A stretch of 64,000 nt of DNA from Dipteronia dyeriana (GCA_032871835.1 CM065302.1:2665094-2729093), one strand, 5' to 3'; counted from the stretch's first letter, positions 11,327-22,088 are shown. The notes: generated from the sequence alone by a model not told the origin. Numbers and translations are program-made.

Positions 11327-12274
11327 ATGTCAAACAACACTGATAACACTCCTACCAGGCTTTCCTCTATTGTTTCTATTAGACAAATACAGACAAACAA
11401 GATCCAACACCTTGTTGAACTAAGGCCGTGACTCGTCACGGCCTTAGTCCAACACCGTTCTCCTCCCATAAAGGAGTATATCCAATCCACTGCCTTGGAT
11501 AATTGTTTAATTCCTGCCTCTTCTACTGAACAGTATGTTGACCTAGAAATTGGTCAGCCTCTTATTGATCAGTGGATCAAAGAAGGATACTCTCATCTAC
11601 ACATCGGAGCTATCAGAATAATCCTTACCTTGCATGGTAGAAAAGGATTACCAGTCACGGCCAGAATTGCCCTTCTCAACACAATTTACAAACAATATGA
11701 ACACGCAATCATTGGCACGTGCCTATCTACTCTGCACGCAAGAAGCATCTCACTCACCTATTATCCAAACTTCAACATCCCTCTCAGGGATCTGAACCTT
11801 CACAACTGTCTCAACATCCAGCTCCAACTCTTGGGAGCCCCTATGATGCCAAACTCCTATATGGCAACATTACACCATCGGATTGCATACAGGCTTCAAG
11901 ATCATGCTCTTGATCTTCCCATTCCTGGACATACTGGAGATACCATCTTCATCAAAGCTGAAAGAGAATATGAAGTTCCTACTATCATCCAGATTCCCAA
12001 GCAACTGCCCAGAGAAAAGCTCACAAAAATCATGCCCCTAAAATGGATCACCAACTATGAGAAGGCATTCCAAAATATCACGCCAGTTGTAGCTGCTAAT
12101 ACCCAGTTCACTAGGCTAGCTGATGGCTCCATCCAGACTACGTATGAACAAATTGGTACTTCTGAGGCAAGTACCTCTGTCACTGAGACAGTACCCAGTG
12201 CTCCCACTGTGTTTCAAGTCCTAATGATTCGACCTGTTACGACTGAACAAGAAATTCCTATCCATCATTTTTAG
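11327..12274 (+). pseudogene. Pararetrovirus movement-protein region, right copy
   Basis: The frame begins at the ATG at 11327, is stopped by TGA at 11429-11431 in the hairpin, then reads through the 30K-type movement-protein core to a private TAG at 12272-12274, just after HHF. The left copy does not have a stop at that point. The remaining few codons continue open to about 12343 in the same frame as the coat region. Confidence 0.8.
11414..11453. repeat. 40-nt hairpin near viral 5' end (right arm)
   Basis: Mirror of the hairpin at 10907-10946. The perfect inner stem is 11420-11447 with loop CTCG. It carries the in-frame TGA shared by both viral copies. Confidence 0.85.
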
Positions 12275-12343
12275 GCTGATGGAACTCCAATTTACACAGA
12301 CAGAGTCAACAGACACTTCATCTGGGATGTCGACCCAGAAATG

Positions 12344-14479
12344 TGAGATGCAGATTGCGAATGCAGAAATTGCCACAAACCTGTGAAGGCATCTTGTAAA
12401 CCAATTTCCTCATTCAGAAAGCCTAAGGACCCTCACAGTCCCTGGATTGGTCTGCAGCCAATCAAAAACAGGCCTCTCCCTATCTATGATAGAGCGCTCC
12501 AAATTCTGAAGGAAGAAGGTTTACTTTTAGATGAACCAACCAAATTGCTACCAACTGTCCTGACTCCTATCCCATGCTTTATGGCCTCCAGTTACGATAA
12601 AGACTTCCCTCCCCTGGAATCCTCATCAAATCCTGAAAGAAACTTATTTTCCAGGCCATTCATTCAATCAACAGAAGTCTTACCTGATGGATCTCTCAAA
12701 CAGCCTTCCCAGGCTGAACAGGTCCTCAACTGGCATACTCGTAATGCTACCGTCCAAAATAGGGTTCTCCACTCCATTGACCAGAAGATTGACAAAGTCT
12801 CTCATCATGTCACACAACATGACAACCAGCTACAACATCTTGATTCTACGTTACGAAACATGTATACAGACTTGCAATCCAGAGTTTCTAGGTTGGATGT
12901 TGACCTTCACCAGTATATCAGCCAAGGATATTTCGGTCCTGATTTTGATAACAAAGAAAGGGAAATCAGACGTCTCAAGGACCAGCTAGACCAAATAACG
13001 AGAGACCACTTTACCAGTACACCTTACCTCCCGAGCCCACATCCTTATCCTCCGTCATTGGTGATTCCAACTCAGTCACCACCACCTCCTTCAAGGCCTC
13101 CTGACCATTCCCAGTTTTTTAAATCAACTGGAGACCTTTTCCGAAAATACCCACCTTTACCTACCGAACGACCATCAACAGGTAAAGACAAGAAAAAGAA
13201 GACACATACCTCCCACAAACGCTCACCACCAAATTACCGAAAACATGCCTTCTACACATATTCCCGCCAATTTTCCTCTTCAGATACCTCTGACAGTCCT
13301 ACAGAAACAGAACCTACAGAATCCTCTTCCGCTTCATCATGGGAAACATATCGCACCAATAAAACACCGAATTCTCCAAGCTATTCAGATCCAGATGCCC
13401 TACCTGACCTCTCTCAAATCTACCTAGCTACCAGACCTGACCCGCAACCGTCTACACAGACAGTTGCCACATCTGAATCCTCAGTAGAAACTTCTGAGGA
13501 ACCACCTCCGGTTGACGAACCACCAGACCAAAGAGGTAGAGCACAAACACACGATCCTCCTCCAAAACCTACAAATGGTCCCTGGTTCAATTTTGACAAT
13601 GTCGCTCCCCGCCAATGGAGAAAAAGAATGTCAGAAATGAGTGCATGGCTAGACCTCCAAATTGCCAAAGGATGCGACAATACAGAATCCATTCTGAGAG
13701 AGTTTGTCTCTAGATTCACCGGATCTCTCAGGGATTGGTACCATGCTCTCGGAGAATACAGACAGTTACAACTGGTCAGATGTGGATCTGTTTCTATAGC
13801 AACATGAATAGTCTTCAGAGAATTTCTCGAAGACGCTTCGCAGTTCTATAAACAGACCAGACAAGAATTCTTCGAAATGACGGTGTGCTCATTAAACAAA
13901 GAAGATATTGATTACCACTACAGACGCATGTCCTTCAGATATCATGCTCTCGGTGGAATCAATGATGAAACTCTGAGACAAGTGTATTTAAATTCTCTCC
14001 CCTCAGAACTCCAAGGAGAACTCCAAAGGTTGATTGAGTTCTCAGGAAGAAGCCTTAGAGACATCACTTTAGGAGAAATTCACATGTTTACTCATACTGC
14101 TCTAGAAAAACTCTGTGCTACACAACGAGTTTTTTCAAAAATGATCAGGGAAGGGAAAAAATATGATAAACATTGTAAATTTCCTCCGAATTACCATCTC
14201 AAGTGCAGCTCCAATGAGCATTGTAACTGCAAGGCAAATAGGCCTTACAGGAGAAAGGCGTCCAGAACCCAAAACCCAAAACCCAAAAGGTTTCTCACAT
14301 CCCAGGAAGTACAAATACTACAGAAAAAAAACAAGAAGGTCATGGAACAAGTCCAACAAGTGTTTTGCCTGCGGACAAGAAGGACATTATGTCAAACAAT
14401 GCCCCAACAAAAGAACAAAGTCGGCCAAACTTATACAACAGCTCAGGCATGTTGCAGAAGAGATTCCCTCAGATGCTGA
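12344..14479 (+). pseudogene. Pararetrovirus coat-protein region, right copy
   Basis: Counterpart of the left coat region. A private TGA at 12344-12346 falls immediately after the ATG that opens the left copy's frame, and a second private TGA at 13805-13807 splits the capsid core. The coiled-coil segment, Pro/Ser/Thr linker and basic tail are as in the left copy. The last part (13877-14479) overlaps the CCHC/protease frame from 14163. Confidence 0.8.
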
Positions 14480-14948
14480 CATTGAATCTTATTTCTCAGA
14501 ACAAGAAGACGTCAACCAGTTGACATCTTTCATGATCCCAGACTCTGAAGATCATGACTCCAGCTACTCAGAGGACTCAAGCTACCCAGATCCTGACTCC
14601 CCGTCAGAAGCTTACCAAGCCACCAACAATGAAATCTCTGGCCCACAAATCATGATTCAGATACTAGCCACAAAGTATTCCAAGCCTATCCCAGTCATTG
14701 CCTATTTTGACACAGGAACCCACTCTTCTATGATGAACCCCAGCGTTCTCCCTACTGAGGCCTGGAAAGAAGAAAAGAACCAGTTCTTAGCAGCAGACGG
14801 ACAACTCTTCAACACCTATTTGGTCTCCAGAAACAAAATCGGCTTACAGTTTTTCCCATCGTTTACACTCTGGACCCATGTCATTGGAACTCATCTTCCT
14901 GACAAGGATATCCTCATTGGATGGGATATCTACAGCCAGTACAAATAG
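14163..14948 (+). pseudogene. Pararetrovirus CCHC finger and aspartic protease, right copy
   Basis: 261 codons with the same CCHC knuckle and DTG protease site as the left copy, and the same frame offset to the coat frame. It ends at TAG 14946-14948, the mirror position of the left stop. Confidence 0.88.
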
Positions 14949-16890
14949 ATCAGAATTTTGCCTCAGGGAATCCGATTCAAAAGAAAGTTCAAACCCTTTA
15001 TTGATGTCCCAAAAAATTTCCCCCTTTCAATCATCAATCCTGACTTTCGACAAGTTCAAGAAAAGCTCTTACAATTCTCCACCAACAGCCATGCTGACTT
15101 CAAACATCCTCACCCCCTATGGAAAAATCCTGACTTCTTCATAAAGCTTCCTTTCAAACTCAATGAAGATGTCAATCCCACAAAAGCGACTCACACTGGC
15201 ATGTCTCCCTCCGACCTATCCCTAGCCACAGAAGAATGCAATGACCTTCTCAGACAAGGTCTAATAGAGTCCACCTCTTCTTCTTGGGTCTACCAAGCAT
15301 TTTACGTTGAAAAAAGATCAGAGCAAGACAGGGGAAAGAAACGGCTCGTAATTGATTACAAGCCCCTTAATCTCTTCCTCCAGGATGATAAGTTCCCGGT
15401 TCCCAGAGCCAATTCGCTATTTTCTCAAATTCCTGGGGCCACGATCTTTTCCAAGTTTGACTTGAGGGGGGCCTTCTGGTAAATTGGGATCCATCATTCA
15501 GATCGGCACAAAACGGCCTTTTGCCTCCCTAATGCCCACTATCAATGGACCGTCCTTCCTTTTGGGCTAAAGACAGCCCCTTCCCTATTCCAAAAGGCAG
15601 TCACCAGAATTTTCCGTCCAATACTACACACGACCTTACTATACATTGACGACATTCTTCTATTTTCTTCAGACAAGGAATCACACAGTGCTCTTCTACA
15701 ACAGTTTCACCATATCCTTGATAAATATGGAATAATGTTATCAGAAAAAAAGAGCTCGGTAGGTGTCACAGAAATTGAGTTTCTTGGCATGAAAATCAAA
15801 GATGGATCTTATGCCTCTGGGCCCCACCTTGCAAGGCAACTTCTTGTCTTTCCAGATTCCAACCTCTCGCAGAAACAACTCCAACAGTTCCTTGGCATTG
15901 TCAACTACATCAGAGACTTCATTCCACAAGCCAGTCGCTACACCTCCTGCTTATCCAAGCTTCTCAAGAAGGATCCTCCACAATGGACCACCCTCCACAC
16001 CAAGGCAATATCCCACCTTAAAAGCATTGCACAAAAGCCTCCTCCCTTGCATATTCCTTCATCAGGGAACCTCATTCTGCAAACAGACGCCAGTGACCAC
16101 TTCTGGGGGGCTATCCTCATTGAAGAAACACAAAGAAAGCGTCATTACTGTGGCCACGCCAGCGGTCAATTCAAAGAATCCCAGAAACACTATCACACCA
16201 TCTACAAGGAGATCCTTGCTGTAAAAAATGGAATCTCCAATTTTGACTTCCACCTCAGAACCACCAAATTTACCATTGAGATGGACAACTCGTCCTTCCC
16301 CAAGGTTTTTGAGTTCCGCAACAAACTCCCTCCAAATCCTCAGCTCCTAAGACTTAAAAATTGGTTCTCCAGATACGAATTTTCAGTCAAACACATTAAA
16401 GGCTACCATAACATTATCACAGATATGCTCTCACGACCTCGCCCTGTCACCCTCCTCTCCCGTAACGGTCATGTCCCCTTTATTTACATGATGACTTCCC
16501 AAGCCTCATCATCTACTGTGTCACCTTCTCCCCCACTGCCACCTATGTTCCCACCAGAGTTTATATCAGCCTCCACGCCAGGCCATCTCCCCACTGTCCA
16601 ACAAATTCAAAATTTTGCAAGACTGTATCTTCCAAGATATCTATCTCAAATCAACAGTCAAGGCTGCCACCACCAGTTAGCCAACCCCAGTAAACCTTTT
16701 CTCGACCCTTTTATATCACCTCCGTTCTACTACTATCCAGACCAGGTGTTATGGTTCCTGTGGTGCTTATCGGTTCTCCATCACCATGCCATGGTATTCC
16801 CTCTCCAGTCACTGTATGGCTTCGTCCAGAGCCCTACCTCAGTCAACCTCCAAACTTTTCTTCAATGGTTCAAGCCCCTATCGGTTTGGC
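14949..16890 (+). pseudogene. Pararetrovirus RT-RNase H region, right copy (truncated)
   Basis: Continues in the protease frame after the TAG. It has an in-frame TAA at 15480-15482, shared with the left copy, YIDD at 15642-15653, and the RNase H acidic motifs downstream. Coding homology ends at 16890. The frame runs on by chance to 16961 through TA-rich host DNA, adding unrelated residues. Confidence 0.88.
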
Positions 16891-17256
16891 ATAAAATATA
16901 TTTTATATATAATATATATAATAATAATTATAATATATATATAAGAGGGGCACTTTGGTAATTTAAAAATCTTGTTTCGGCTTATCCTAGTTATATCAAA
17001 CGCATAACAGTACAATTAATAGTTTAAGATTTTTTTTTAATATAAAAAAAAAATGTAAAACAAAAACGAAAAACGAAAAACGAAAAACGAAAAACAAGTA
17101 TTTTGTGTTTTTCAAATCTTTCACTTTTAACATTGATTTTGTTTTTCGTTTTTTTTTTCGAAAATAAAATGAAAAACGGTTGATGAACGCGTTTTCGAAA
17201 TCGTTTTTGAAAAATAAAAACGAAAACGGACTGAAAAACAGCCGTAGAACGGAGCT
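16891..17256 (+). repeat. TIR element right end (right of virus)
   Basis: TA-rich core remnant, then 'tttggtaatttaaaaatctt', the 'gtattttgtgtttttcaaat' subterminal block, repeated CGAAAAA motifs and the terminal inverted repeat ending GGAGCT at 17256, followed by TAA. It completes the element whose left part is at 3598-4471. Confidence 0.75.
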
Positions 17257-17259
17257 TAA

Positions 17260-18120
17260 GATGCTGTTGTTTTGAAATCAGTATGGACTTGGGTTGATAT
17301 CAAGGATGTGGATTTGGGTTGATAGTACGAATTTTATGTTGTGACAATTGGGCTCAAATTTGTTCATACTCGTCTCATTTCTTAACACAAACCAAAAATA
17401 TATATGTAATCTTGTCTCTCTCTCTCACTGTCACTGGTTCATATGACCCTCTTCTCTCTATTAACCAAATCCGAAATTGTCTCTTCAATGGACCGGCATG
17501 AGAGGAGAGGGACAAGAAAAGAGAATAGGCAATCGAGACTCCACTGAAGAGGCATTTGGTGGTTTTGATTTTGCAGATCACCAATATTTTTTGAATACAA
17601 TATTTTTTGAATACAATAGATTTATCAGGTGTGCAATTATGGATTTGGGTGAAAAGAGATATATAAGACAGACCAAGAGGGTTAATAGATGAAGTGTAAT
17701 GTTAGACTGACAAAATTATTTTTTCAAAATCATAAACTCATCTGTCACATCATTTGAACGTGAAACTTGGTATTATTCTTGATATCAAAGAATTTTCAAT
17801 TTAAAAAATAACACATCAAAATTCAACAACACAATATAAATTGACCATCAAATTGTCCATTCAAGACAACCATGTCTCTGGTGTAGGTGATTGATTCAAA
17901 AAAGGAGGAAACTAGAAAAGAGACCATGATATGAATTATGAAGTTATAGTATTTTGAATGTGTTTTGTTTTTTTTATTTATTTGTTTTTTTTTATATATA
18001 TATATATCAAAGATTTTGGACTTCATCCAGGTATCTATTAGTCTGTCATCCACAATAGTGTGACTCGCATTGGTTTATTTGTTGGTTTTTTTGAGGAAAG
18101 GGACAAATAGAAAACCTTAG
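17260..18120. repeat. Decayed duplicate of the CBP60 3' flank
   Basis: No gene seen. Several blocks match the region just downstream of the minus-strand CBP60 gene at 24660-25010 in the same orientation: 'aaattgtctcttcaa', 'gtattattcttgat', 'aaagagaccatga', and later 'ctaaagaactga' with 'agtgaaacaaacag' at about 18302-18342. This suggests a segmental duplication that kept the gene's flank but not its body. A pyrimidine run (CT)n lies at about 17416-17430. Confidence 0.45.
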
Positions 18121-18265
18121 CCTCATAAAGATATAAGTGATTAAATAGGATTCAAACAACCTCGTCTTTCCATCCACTAACCTAACACTCTTAAAGAATG
18201 GCCTCGAGAATTTGACACCAGGGGAATCAGACCTGCGACAATACGTCTAACCACACATTTAATAT
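18121..18265 (-). mobile_element. SINE-like fragment
   Basis: This resembles 30320-30510: both contain 'ctcgagaatttgacaccagg / ctcaagaaattgacattagg' followed by 'ggaatcaaacttgtgac'-type sequence, whose reverse complement resembles a tRNA B box (GTTTGATTCC). The tRNA-like head seen in the 30.5-kb copy is missing here. Confidence 0.4.
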
Positions 18266-18344
18266 TTTGAATGCTGTGCGCCATTAAAGAAACAACTTAC
18301 TAAAGAACTGACTCCAAACTTGACTCCAAAAGTGAAACAAACAG

Positions 18345-18560
18345 CATGAGACTTGGACCAAGTCTTTAACAGTGCTTGATTGTTGATTTATGATTAATAT
18401 ATGATAAATAATTATTTTTTAAAAATGACAAACAGTGAGACTTAGAACAAGTCTCTAACAGTGTGATCAATAGTTGATTTATGATTAAGATATGATAAAT
18501 AATTATTTAAAATAATATATATAATAAATAATTATTTAAAATAATATATATAATAAATAA
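18345..18560 (+). repeat. Short tandem duplications
   Basis: An approximately 90-bp unit beginning 'gagacttggaccaagtct' is repeated from about 18437. It is followed by about three copies of a 28-bp unit ('aataaataattatttaaaat' core). No coding content. Confidence 0.6.
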
Positions 18561-19029
18561 TTATTTAGAAATGGTTTTGATTTTATAAAATAAAATATAA
18601 AAAGATAAGATTAATGTTTTTTTAAGCCGTTTATCATAAGTTAATAATTTTTTTTGAGAGGGCATAAGTAAATAAATTAAAATAAAGAAATATATATATA
18701 ATATATAAATATGATAAAATTGGAAATATATTATCTTTAGGAGGATACTCTTAGAAGAAAATATATTAAATGCAATCCACTTATTTGGAAATAAGTGAAA
18801 AGTCGGAATTTGTTAATTTTATTTTAAATTGTTTTTTTTTATTGTTTTTAAGTTGTTTGACCATTTAAAAAAATAAATAAAATAACTTAAAATTTTCAAT
18901 TCAAACTCATTAAGTGTTAAGTGTAAAAAACTATAACCCACCCTAAACATTTTTTTACAACATCTATCTATCTACCTATTTAGACCAGATATTTTTGTAA
19001 ATGGCCTTGGAATAGACTGACTGAGATGA

Positions 19030-19140
19030 AAGTGTAAAACCCTTACAATTAATTTGGGGTTTTGAGGAGGGGAAATACCCAAACTCATAATTTCAATTGT
19101 GTAATTGTGAGAGACATACCACTAGACCAACTCATTAATT
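19030..19140 (-). mobile_element. SINE-like head fragment
   Basis: Read on the minus strand this has a tRNA-like A-box stretch (GTTGGTCTAGTGGTATG) at about 19115-19133. I could not define ends or a target duplication, so this is tentative. Confidence 0.3.
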
Positions 19141-19382
19141 AACATTATTGTTGTAATAATTATTAATATGGTTTGACCCATGAGGCCATGATTACAACTA
19201 TTTCACAGTAACGACCAATAGAACCATAGCAATTGTTATACAACAACCCTAAAACATGCTTTGATTAAGAAAAATATTAATGTTTTAAATTTTTTCTTTT
19301 TTACTATTTTTAACTTTAAAAAAAAATGGCTAGGTGGGCTCCTCTTCAACTTGGATTTTGAATTTGATGGGAGCAATTTGGA

Positions 19383-20249
19383 TATACATGACGTAGATTC
19401 CGGTTCGATCCGAGTCTCAGATCAGAATCGACAATTCGATTTCGAGGTCACCGGAATTGTAACCTGAACCTCCTCCGGTTCCAACGGTTTTGACGGTTCC
19501 TTTAAAAAAAAAAACAACCCATATCACCTCCTAACACATACTCTGCTACTCTCCCATTTGACCCAACCCCAAATTCTCAATCCCTAATCACCTTCATCAG
19601 TTCATACTTCATGTTTTCATCAAAATACATCACACACACACCACCAATCAAACCAATCAAAACTTAAACACACACACCACCACAAACCCATAATTCACCA
19701 CCACCACCTAAACTCAATCACACACATCCACAGACCGGCGACCACCATTGACCACCACGGCACCACCCCCAATCTCATCTCTCTCTCTCTTGTTTGATCC
19801 AAGCAAGAAGAAAAAGAACAAAGAAAGAAGAAGAAATTGAGGAAGATGAAGAAGAAAAAAGAAGAAAGAAGAAGATGGTGAAGATTAGATGGTGGACCGA
19901 TGGTGGCCTGGTGGAGCGGCGGGTCATGGGTGATTTGTGATTTGGGGTTGATTTGCGTGAGTGTGAGAGAGAGAGAGAATAGACAATCTGGTAAGGGAGA
20001 TTTGTGAGACAGATGGAGGTGATCGGATAAAATATTTTGATCTGATTTTAAAAAATATATATCTAGTAAGGGAACATTAGGTTCTAGAACCGAAACCGAA
20101 CCGACGGTTCTATGCCGGTTATGCATAATAGGGAATCGGAGTCAGAACATCCTTGGTTCCGGCTCACGGTCAGGTTTCGATTTAGGGTTTGAAAAACCGG
20201 TTCCGGAGCCCACGGTTCCACAGTTAGAACCGAATCGACGTTTTGTCTA
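19383..20249. mobile_element. Non-autonomous hAT element
   Basis: 867 bp. The left terminus is TATACATGACGTAGATTC, and the right terminus as reverse complement is TAGACAAAACGTCGATTC. A perfect 8-bp target duplication AATTTGGA lies at 19375-19382 and 20250-20257. Subterminal regions are rich in GGTTC/GAACC motifs, the pattern of hAT transposase-binding repeats. The interior has no transposase. An open frame on the minus strand (19695-20126) is low-complexity CA-rich and CT-rich sequence. Confidence 0.8.
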
Positions 20250-20406
20250 AATTTGGAATAATATAAATAGAAGGATCCTGAAATTTAAACTACTTTAATT
20301 ACTTTAAATTATATTAGATTGTATCTCTATATAGCATATGAGTTATATAGTATATAAGTTGTTAAAATCATGTAAATCATGAGATTATATAGAAAGTTAT
20401 GAGATA

Positions 20407-20725
20407 TTGACAACTCACATGACATATTATTTAGACAATTTTTTTTTTTGTAGTATCTTTCTATCAATCTGTATAGATCAAGTATTTTTTTTATATATAT
20501 TTTTTTATATCATTGGTAGGATTGAAACCATTGATTTGGAAGTCATTTGTATTTGGGTAAAAAATTTAGGAAGCCTAGTATTACTACATTTTTTTTCCTT
20601 AAAAAAATATGATATTAATTGGGCTAATAATTGCATCTCACCTTTTAGCATTAGTTGAGATGGTTGTGATGTGTGCACCTCCCTTCCATATTGGTGATTA
20701 AGGGTTCGAGTCATGCTCATTTTAA
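20407..20725 (+). mobile_element. AT-rich spacer with SINE-like fragment
   Basis: The segment at about 20645-20715 has an A-box-like stretch (TTAGTTGAGATGGTTG) and a B-box-like GGGTTCGAGTC about 50 bp later, as in a tRNA-derived SINE. No tail or duplication could be set, and the adjacent MITE obscures the 3' end. No gene seen in the rest. Confidence 0.4.
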
Positions 20726-20729
20726 GGAC

Positions 20730-20898
20730 TAGTGCTAGACAACCAAAAAATTTAACAAAAATTTAACCCAAATTTAACCCAAATTTCAACTCAAATGATG
20801 TGACAAGTGAGTTGTTATCTCCACACAAAACATGGGATGATGTGGTCAATGAAAAAAATCACTTGTCATGTGCTAAATCTTTGGGTTGACTAGCAATA
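20730..20898. mobile_element. Small palindromic MITE
   Basis: About 170 bp with imperfect long inverted repeats: left AGTGCTAGACAACC, right reverse complement ATTGCTAGTCAACC. It has the inner palindromic TGATGTGACAAGTG/ACATGACAAGTGA arms seen in the similar element at 21867-22040. Superfamily not determined. Confidence 0.6.
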
Positions 20899-20999
20899 TT
20901 GTATTTTAAAAGCATGTGTAGGGAAAAAAAATTGGGTTAATAATTGTGTTATGCCTTTTAGCCTTTTCCCATCTTTTCCCATTTGAAATCATTAGGAAA

Positions 21000-21165
21000 A
21001 GACGTAATTGCACAGATATCCCTTATAAAACGTTGACAAAAAATGAATGACGAAAATACCCTTACACAAAATTATCATTCTCCCCTTGAATTTTGCCATA
21101 TTAAATTAACTGGTCCCTCCCTAACCAACAGAGCTACTTAAGCTCATTGTTGAAGGTTTGTTGAT
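21000..21165 (-). repeat. Inverted copy of the 23.1-kb tRNA-like block
   Basis: The reverse complement of this segment matches 23095-23290: 'aaatcaacaaa', 'aacaatgagcttaagtag', 'gttggttaggg', then the 'agggtattttc' block. The tRNA-like stretch (GTTGGTTAGGG) is on the minus strand here. It is probably a decayed SINE or related retroposon present twice in opposite orientation. Confidence 0.45.
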
Positions 21166-21196
21166 TTAAATGTATATATGTATATTTAGTTAAATA

Positions 21197-21241
21197 ATTT
21201 GCTTAAAATAATTTAAATATGTTTATATAATTTAAAATGAA

Positions 21242-21284
<43 letters not shown>

Positions 21285-21842
21285 AATAAATGCACATTTA
21301 TTAACAATATATAAAAAAAATTATGAAAACAGAAAAAGAAAATAAGATATCAAAAGGAAAATAATTATTTTAAATCTGTTAAAATTATGGAAAGAAACAA
21401 ATTTAAATTATTTTATGCAATTAAACCTTAAAAATAATTTAAATATGTTTATATTATTTAAAATAAACTCGTATATATAATATATATTTTAAATAAATTT
21501 ATATTTAATAATAATATTTAAAAAATATTTATATAAAAGAAAATGAAAATAAGAAAACATAAAGAAAATAATTATTTTAAATTTGTTAAAATTATGGAAA
21601 GAAATAGATTTAAATTATTTTATGCAATTAATCCTTAAAAGTCTGTTTATATAATTTAAAATAAACTCATATATATATATAATTTATATTTTAAATAAAT
21701 TCATATTTAATAATAATATAAAAAATATATTTATATAAAAGGAAATGAAAATAAGAAAACAAAGGAAAATAATTATTTTAAATATGTTTAAATTATGGAA
21801 AGAAACAGATTTAAATTAGTTTGTACAAGTAAGCCTTAAAAT
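21197..21842 (+). repeat. Tandem array, about 215-bp unit, three copies
   Basis: Three successive units begin near 21197, 21420 and 21635. Each has 'atgtttatataatttaaaa', an AT microsatellite, 'aaaggaaaataattatttta' and 'aattatggaaagaaa', ending 'caattaaacctta'-like. The units differ by point changes and TA-run length. It is non-coding and very AT-rich. Confidence 0.75.
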
Positions 21843-21866
21843 AATTTGGGACGTAAAATAATTGAG

Positions 21867-22040
21867 TAATGCTAGACGTCCCAAATTATTTTCCCAATTG
21901 TTGTCCCAAGTGACGTGGCACGTAAGGTGTTAACATTATATCAGTCAACGAAAAATCTCATGTTTTATAAGATGCTGATACCTCACGTGCCACATCATTT
22001 GGGATAAAATTTGGAAAAATATTTCGAATGTCTAGCATTA
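21867..22040. mobile_element. Palindromic MITE (174 bp)
   Basis: Nearly the whole length is one imperfect inverted repeat: left TAATGCTAGACGTCCCAAAT, right reverse complement TAATGCTAGACATTCGAAAT, with matching inner blocks GTGGCACGT. A target duplication could not be fixed. Relatives: 20730-20898, 27948-28096. Confidence 0.65.
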
Positions 22041-22088
22041 GTCAAAATAATTATATAACTATATAACTACATAACTACATATATACAT

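Larger units (their letters stand above)
5470..16890. repeat. 5.65-kb inverted repeat of pararetrovirus DNA
   Basis: Arms 5470-11120 and 11240-16890 are each 5,651 bp, and matched points sum to 22,360 at every reading-frame boundary I compared, so there is no net insertion or deletion between them. The inner ends are CCCAGAATCTG (left) and CAGATTCTGGG (right), and the outer ends GCCAAACCGA and TCGGTTTGGC. Divergence is by substitution only, with about a dozen replacements over the first 255 or so shared movement-protein residues. The arms are head to head, 5' ends innermost. Confidence 0.92.
11240..16890 (+). mobile_element. Endogenous pararetrovirus, right copy (plus strand, 3'-truncated)
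   Basis: The mirror copy of the left viral arm, in the same gene order. It stops inside the C-terminal extension after RNase H (at 'ggtttggc', 16890) and passes straight into TA-rich host sequence, so the polyprotein end, promoter and poly(A) signal present in the left copy are missing. It shares four lesions with the left copy and has three private stops. Confidence 0.9.
2503..17256. mobile_element. TIR transposon split by a pararetrovirus (composite)
   Basis: The outer ends are related inverted repeats. The left starts GGGTCCGTCCTGTAAGCG and continues into TTTTTCAG. The right, read as its reverse complement, starts AGCTCCGTTCTACGGCTG and continues into TTTTTCAG. A TAA target duplication lies at 2500-2502 and 17257-17259. 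An intact relative of 980 bp, also with TAA duplications, sits at 38578-39557. A 3-bp TAA/TTA duplication is typical of PIF/Harbinger (Tourist-like) elements, but no transposase is present, so the superfamily is inferred. The long TA-rich core is where the viral sequence (about 4472-16890) sits. The span also includes an extra 3'-truncated left unit. Confidence 0.7.

Noticed and set aside
5048..16890. Ty3/gypsy retrotransposon
   Set aside because: A movement-protein region is present, there is no integrase and no LTR pair, and the promoter/poly(A) module is of caulimovirid type.
16891..16961. C-terminal extension of the right-copy RNase H frame
   Set aside because: Past 16890 the frame reads host TA-rich sequence; the extra residues are not viral.
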